The notes under the pieces: generated by a model | Database searches by the model: none | What the model was told of the DNA's origin: nothing | Seen by the model: the letters and a program-made list of their open reading frames with translations, nothing else | Position numbers and translations under genes: made by a program | Source: Clostridia bacterium | Lineage (GTDB): Bacteria > Bacillota > Clostridia > Oscillospirales > CAG-272 | Direction: 5' to 3' | NCBI GenBank assembly: GCA_017453085.1 | Contig: JAFTKV010000213.1 | Coordinates: 1 to 14,472 of the forward strand | Length of the DNA: 14,472 nt | Part shown: piece after piece, positions 13,874-14,472 of the stretch | Position numbering within the stretch: the stretch's first letter is position 1 | Layout: the number at the start of each line of letters is the position of its first letter

Positions 13874-14012
13874 GGCGACAAGTATTTGTCGCCATTTAAG
13901 AAAGCTCTTTGCATCGCTTAGAGTTTGCCTGAGGCAAACTCTCTGTAATTCGGCAAAGCCAAATTACAATTCTTCTCAAGAAAGCGACCGGGTTCAAGGG
14001 CAGAACCCTTGA
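13874..14012. repeat. Series of five hairpins between the methyltransferase and mutS2
   Basis: Five separate dyads fill the gap. (1) 13874-13881 with 13886-13893, 8 bp. (2) 13920-13929 with 13933-13942, 10 bp, loop TGA. (3) 13944-13954 with 13958-13968, 10 pairs with one C/A mismatch, loop AAA. (4) 13970-13974 with 13978-13982, 5 bp. (5) 13994-14000 with 14006-14012, 7 bp; GGGTTC (13990-13995) with GAACCC (14003-14008) is an exclusive alternative. Dyad 1 could terminate the upstream gene but lacks a T-run. Dyad 5 belongs to the module also found before phoH. Confidence 0.75.
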
Positions 14013-14021
14013 TGATGAATT

Positions 14022-14472
14022 ATGAAAGATTATACGAAAGCATTAAAAACACTGGAATACGATAAAATTCTGTCCTTGCTGGCTGCTGCAGCGCAGACCA
14101 CGGGTGCACGGGAGATGGCGCTCTGCGCCACCCCCGAGGACGATCCCGTCAGAGTCGCCAGACTCCAGCAGGAGACCGCCGATGCAAAGTCGCTGACCGA
14201 GCATCACGGCACCCCCTCCTTCGGCATGGTCAAGGACATTTCGGACAGCGTGGAGCGGGCGGGCAAGGGCGCAATGCTCACTCCCCGCGAGCTGCTGGAC
14301 GTTGCCGACCTGTTGTCCTCCGCCTCGTCAATGCACGCTTATTCGGCACGGCGGGACATTCGCCTGGGCATCCTTGCCGAGCGATTCTCCCGTATCTACC
14401 CCAATCAGCCGCTGGAGCGGGAGATCCGCCGCTGCATCCTCTCCGAGGATACCATCTCGGACGATGCTTCTC
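14022..14472 (+). CDS. mutS2: Endonuclease MutS2, N-terminal part (3' end outside window)
   Basis: The open frame runs from ATG 14022 to the right edge (150 codons) with no stop. The translation starts MKDYTKALKTLEYDKILSLL and includes FGMVKDISDSVERAGKGAML, LTPRELLDVADLL and PLEREIRRCILSEDTISDDAS. These are the N-terminal core and lever-domain start of MutS2 (family length about 790 residues). MutS2 lacks the mismatch-binding domain I of MutS; it binds branched DNA and collided ribosomes, with a C-terminal Smr nuclease domain, which lies beyond the window. The start has no good ribosome site, since the leader is taken up by a hairpin ending 9 nt upstream. ATGs at 14012 and 14015 are out of frame. 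Confidence 0.92.
   Translation, partial: MKDYTKALKTLEYDKILSLLAAAAQTTGAREMALCATPEDDPVRVARLQQETADAKSLTEHHGTPSFGMVKDISDSVERAGKGAMLTPRELLDVADLLSSASSMHAYSARRDIRLGILAERFSRIYPNQPLEREIRRCILSEDTISDDAS

Noticed and set aside
13874..13893. Intrinsic terminator of the methyltransferase gene
   Set aside because: The 8-bp stem is well placed, but the following bases (ATTTAAG) do not form a U-tract, so it is listed only as part of the hairpin array.
13818..14012. 64-codon frame over the end of the methyltransferase and the hairpin array
   Set aside because: Its codons are mostly hairpin sequence and it has no ribosome site or family resemblance.
1..14472. CRISPR array, toxin-antitoxin, phage or defence system
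   Set aside because: No direct-repeat array with spacers and no gene resembling a nuclease, integrase, transposase, toxin or other defence component was found in any frame inspected.

Overview
The window reads as a piece of chromosome from a spore-forming, low-to-moderate GC-skewed Clostridia member (Bacillota), probably an uncultured gut Oscillospiraceae/Eubacteriales relative. The reasons are the classic Bacillota block yqfC-yqfD-phoH-ybeY-era-recO, a ylbJ-type sporulation membrane protein, strong GGAGG-type ribosome binding sites, and GC-rich coding sequence with AT-rich intergenic gaps. Genus-level placement cannot be made from the sequence alone. No rRNA, tRNA, CRISPR array, transposase, phage or defence gene was seen.

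Left part (1-3724). The 3' end of a PLP-dependent class I/II aminotransferase runs off the left edge on the + strand. It meets, across a bidirectional intrinsic terminator (409-435), a minus-strand operon read right to left: a LysR-type regulator, L-threonine 3-dehydrogenase (tdh) and 2-amino-3-ketobutyrate CoA ligase (kbl). Tdh and Kbl together convert threonine to glycine plus acetyl-CoA. A perfect TATAAT box with a 15-bp dyad just upstream lies ahead of the LysR gene.

Middle part (3725-7944, minus strand). A DUF4091/GH123-like putative glycoside hydrolase is preceded by an unusual two-domain protein: an N-terminal HAD phosphatase fused in frame to a C-terminal patatin-like lipase. A near-consensus promoter (TTGACA-17-TACAAT) drives this pair, and its -35 box overlaps the stop codon of the ylbJ-like gene upstream.

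Right part (8014-14472, plus strand). yqfC and yqfD (overlapping ATGA) encode sporulation proteins. phoH and ybeY (1-bp gap) serve RNA/ribosome metabolism, era is the 16S rRNA-binding GTPase, and recO the recombination mediator. A class I SAM methyltransferase and the 5' end of mutS2 follow. The cluster is a shortened version of the Bacillus order: pgpH/yqfF, dgkA and cdd are absent.

The most notable unexplained structure is non-coding. (i) A 128-bp MITE-like element with perfect 26-bp inverted ends sits between ybeY and era. (ii) A perfect 32-bp palindrome plus a second hairpin lies just upstream of phoH. (iii) A series of hairpins fills the gap before mutS2. (iv) The last hairpin before phoH and the last before mutS2 belong to the same 29-nt module, with three compensatory base-pair changes, which suggests a repeated element kept for its RNA structure.
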